A stretch of 64,000 nucleotides of DNA, from positions 146,208 to 210,207 of the forward strand of contig NZ_JACIJK010000009.1 in assembly GCF_014199305.1 (NCBI RefSeq), in the 5' to 3' direction. This document shows positions 62,183 through 64,000 of the stretch, in pieces. Source of the stretch: Sphingomonas aerophila. GTDB lineage: Bacteria > Pseudomonadota > Alphaproteobacteria > Sphingomonadales > Sphingomonadaceae. Within the stretch, counting starts at the first letter, position 1. Each line of letters starts with the position of its first letter. A program made the translations under genes and the position numbers. The notes under the pieces are model-generated. The model searched no databases and had not been told where the DNA came from. It was given only the letters and a program-made list of their open reading frames with translations.

Positions 62183-63415
62183 ATGCGCACTGCTCAATTC
62201 GCCTTTCTACCGCCCTTTCTAGCCCTTGTTGCAGCTACCGTGCTGGGCGGTCCCGGCGCCAGCCAGGGGACCCACTCAAAGAAGGGCGTTCAGCTTGTCG
62301 GGCCGTTTCAGCGCGCTACGATCCCGGGCTCCACGTCAACACTGGCGTACAAGTTCGGCGACCTCTTCAAGCTCGACCCAAATCACCCGCTCGCAGGTGA
62401 GATGGCGAGCCAGACACTCAGCTTGTTTGGGCGCGAAGACCTGATCGCCCCGACGAGCTCCGACTTCAAAGCGGCTCCTTGTGCGTCCCTAGCTGGCTCG
62501 GCCGATGCACTCACTGCGATCGAAGCCGGTGCGGCCAAGACATCGATCGTCATCATCAATGAAAGCCACGAACGCTCCGAGCATCGTGGCTTTATCGCGG
62601 AGGTCGCGACGCGGTTACGCCCGCTAGGCTACGATACCCTGGCGATCGAAACGCTGTCCAACTCTCCACCGGGCACGCAAGAGCGGTACCTTCCCACATT
62701 CCAAAGGCAGCCAGGTCTGCCCTACCTTGTAGACGAGGACGGCTATTACCTGTCCGAGGCAGGCTTTGGGCGGCTCGGAAGAGTGGCGAAGAGACTTGGT
62801 TATCGTCTGCTGCCCTACGAACCAAACGAGGACAGCGAGTCCCAAAAGACGATGACGCGGGAGCAAAGCATAGCTCTTCGGGAAGAGGGACAGGCCCGCA
62901 ACTTGGCTGTCTTCGTCAAGGACCACCCAAGGTCGAAGCTGCTTGTTCATGTCGGCTACTCGCACGCGGCAGAAGTCCCGCAGGCTAACGGGGCAAGGTG
63001 GCTGGCTGTCCGACTAAAGGAAAAGACGGGCATTGACCCGCTTACGATCTCACAGACCACCTGCCGTGGCTCGGGCCAGAGCCGACGTTTGTCGGCGCTT
63101 CCAGCGGGCGAGCCAGCAGGGACATTCGACCTGGTTGTCGACCACCCGCAAGCGTTCTTCGAGCGGCACCGTCCCGTATGGCGGAAACTCATGGGCGATC
63201 AGTTGGTCAGCATTCCCCGCGAACTGCGCCCGGCCGCAGGATGGCGGGTGATCGAAGCCCGTTCAGTGGGCGAACCAATCACCGCTGTTCCCATGGACAG
63301 GGTCGCGATCCGCCCCGGCGAGGACGTGGCGCTGCTTCTGCCGTCGGGCCGCTACAATCTACGCTATTTGGATGCCAGAGCACCCGCAGCAGCGACCGCA
63401 AAGCGAGTTCCATAA
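62183..63415 (+). CDS. Secreted ChaN/Tiki-like superfamily protein
   Basis: The 410-residue product has an N-terminal signal-like segment (FAFLPPFLALVAATVLGG), then IVIINESHERSEHRGFIAEV, LGYDTLAIETLSN and LLVHVGYSHAAEVP. These His/Glu motifs resemble the ChaN/TraB/Tiki fold, whose members include proteases, heme-binding proteins and erythromycin esterase-like enzymes. A C-terminal domain of about 110 residues with ITAVPMDRVAIRPGEDVALL follows. Activity and ligand are unknown. Confidence 0.7.
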   Translation: MRTAQFAFLPPFLALVAATVLGGPGASQGTHSKKGVQLVGPFQRATIPGSTSTLAYKFGDLFKLDPNHPLAGEMASQTLSLFGREDLIAPTSSDFKAAPCASLAGSADALTAIEAGAAKTSIVIINESHERSEHRGFIAEVATRLRPLGYDTLAIETLSNSPPGTQERYLPTFQRQPGLPYLVDEDGYYLSEAGFGRLGRVAKRLGYRLLPYEPNEDSESQKTMTREQSIALREEGQARNLAVFVKDHPRSKLLVHVGYSHAAEVPQANGARWLAVRLKEKTGIDPLTISQTTCRGSGQSRRLSALPAGEPAGTFDLVVDHPQAFFERHRPVWRKLMGDQLVSIPRELRPAAGWRVIEARSVGEPITAVPMDRVAIRPGEDVALLLPSGRYNLRYLDARAPAAATAKRVP

Positions 63416-63490
63416 CGACGTCGTCAGATAGCCCTCCGGCATCGTGTCGAACGTAGCGGCCGATCTGCATACCGACTGGATCGGAAGAAC

Positions 63491-63541
63491 TGTCCCAATT
63501 GGGATGCTGTTTCGGGACTGTCTGGGTTTGGCAGGAAAGCG
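63491..63541 (+). repeat. Composite palindromic repeat, copy 5
   Basis: TGTCCCAATTGGGATGCTGT, TTCGGGACTGTCTGGG and AAAGCGGACATT. It keeps both the palindromic core and the outer GCGGACATT arm. Confidence 0.8.
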
Positions 63542-63607
63542 GACATTGGCGCTTGGCACGCACGCAGCTAATCCGTCTGCGACCAATTTGCGTTCAGGGG
63601 TTGAGTC

Positions 63608-63889
63608 ATGGCGATTGAGCAGGACTGCGCGAACAAGATCAGCGTCCTGGCCGCCTACGACGCGATGTTCGCCTTCATCGAGAGCTGGTTTGAACGGGGT
63701 GGTCGGACGTCCGAGGACATAGCGCAGCTGTTGAGCACCTTAGACAGGAGCCATAGCCACGACGGCTACCCAGCCGATGGAACAGTCTGGAACGACTTCA
63801 TGGATATTGCCTACCGCAAGGTGGAGGAGGAAGGGGGACGCGATCCCCTTCGGGGGATCAACCCGAAAGGGTCACGCGGAAACCCGTAG
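63608..63889 (+). CDS. Small hypothetical protein
   Basis: The 93-residue product reads AAYDAMFAFIESWFERGGRT then VWNDFMDIAYRKV, an acidic, helical pattern seen in small immunity-like or uncharacterised proteins. No ribosome-binding site stands out. The rest of the window (63890-64000) has only a first-module repeat fragment at 63893. Confidence 0.5.
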   Translation: MAIEQDCANKISVLAAYDAMFAFIESWFERGGRTSEDIAQLLSTLDRSHSHDGYPADGTVWNDFMDIAYRKVEEEGGRDPLRGINPKGSRGNP

Positions 63890-64000
63890 GCGAATGTCCG
63901 CAACTGGGCGATTGTGTTGAAGAAGTCGGGGTTGGTTCCGAGCCGAGGCTATCGCTGAATGGGCACGGCGCAGCTTCGACCCGGTCAGGCGGGTAGCGGC

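Overview
The window reads as the chromosome of a GC-rich alphaproteobacterium of the Sphingomonadales, most likely genus Sphingomonas. The evidence is the sequence style of the ribosomal proteins (S12 with Arg at position 88, S5 with a long Gly/Arg-rich head), the fused str-S10-spc gene order ending at secY-adk, and the accessory gene families. No genome-wide comparison could be run, so the genus is an inference.

Region 1 (1-18.6 kb) is translation machinery on the + strand: rpsL-rpsG-fusA-tuf, then rpsJ through rpsQ, rplN through rpmD, rplO, secY and adk. Intrinsic terminators cut this run after tuf, between rpsQ and rplN, after rpmD, and just before secY. A membrane acyltransferase gene with an apparent frameshift sits between rpmD and rplO. 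The usual rpsM-rpsK-rpoA-rplQ tail does not follow adk.

Region 2 (18.6-30 kb) holds two tripartite drug-efflux operons back to back: a + strand MarR / NodT-type outer-membrane factor / EmrA / EmrB operon followed by a phasin gene, and a - strand periplasmic adaptor / RND pump / outer-membrane factor operon. Region 3 (30-36.8 kb) is a pentose-phosphate block: rpiA, tkt, tal, a short-form 6-phosphogluconate dehydrogenase, and two HAD phosphatase or mutase genes. Region 4 (36.8-43.8 kb, - strand) is a cytochrome b561 gene and a MoxR-type operon (DUF4129-like, DUF4350-like, MoxR, DUF58, SpoIIM-like, RDD). Region 5 (43.9-46.3 kb) is one large hybrid histidine kinase.

Region 6 (46.3-55.2 kb) is the most interesting part: a Tn7-like transposition module on the - strand (TnsA-like nuclease, D-D-35-E transposase, TniB/TnsC-type ATPase, and a TniQ broken by one apparent frameshift). 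Divergent from it, across an intergenic region with a strong palindrome, lies a gene for a protein that looks like a TnsB relative without the catalytic triad. A second, shorter protein of the same kind is convergent with that one. No transposon ends could be identified.

Region 7 (55.2-64 kb) is an accessory tract of small hypothetical, secreted and membrane genes, including an RraB-like protein, a COG4705-like membrane protein, an XRE regulator with a membrane partner, and a ChaN/Tiki-like secreted protein. It is peppered with same-orientation copies of a composite palindromic intergenic repeat that I did not see in the first 46 kb. No tRNA, rRNA or CRISPR array was seen anywhere.
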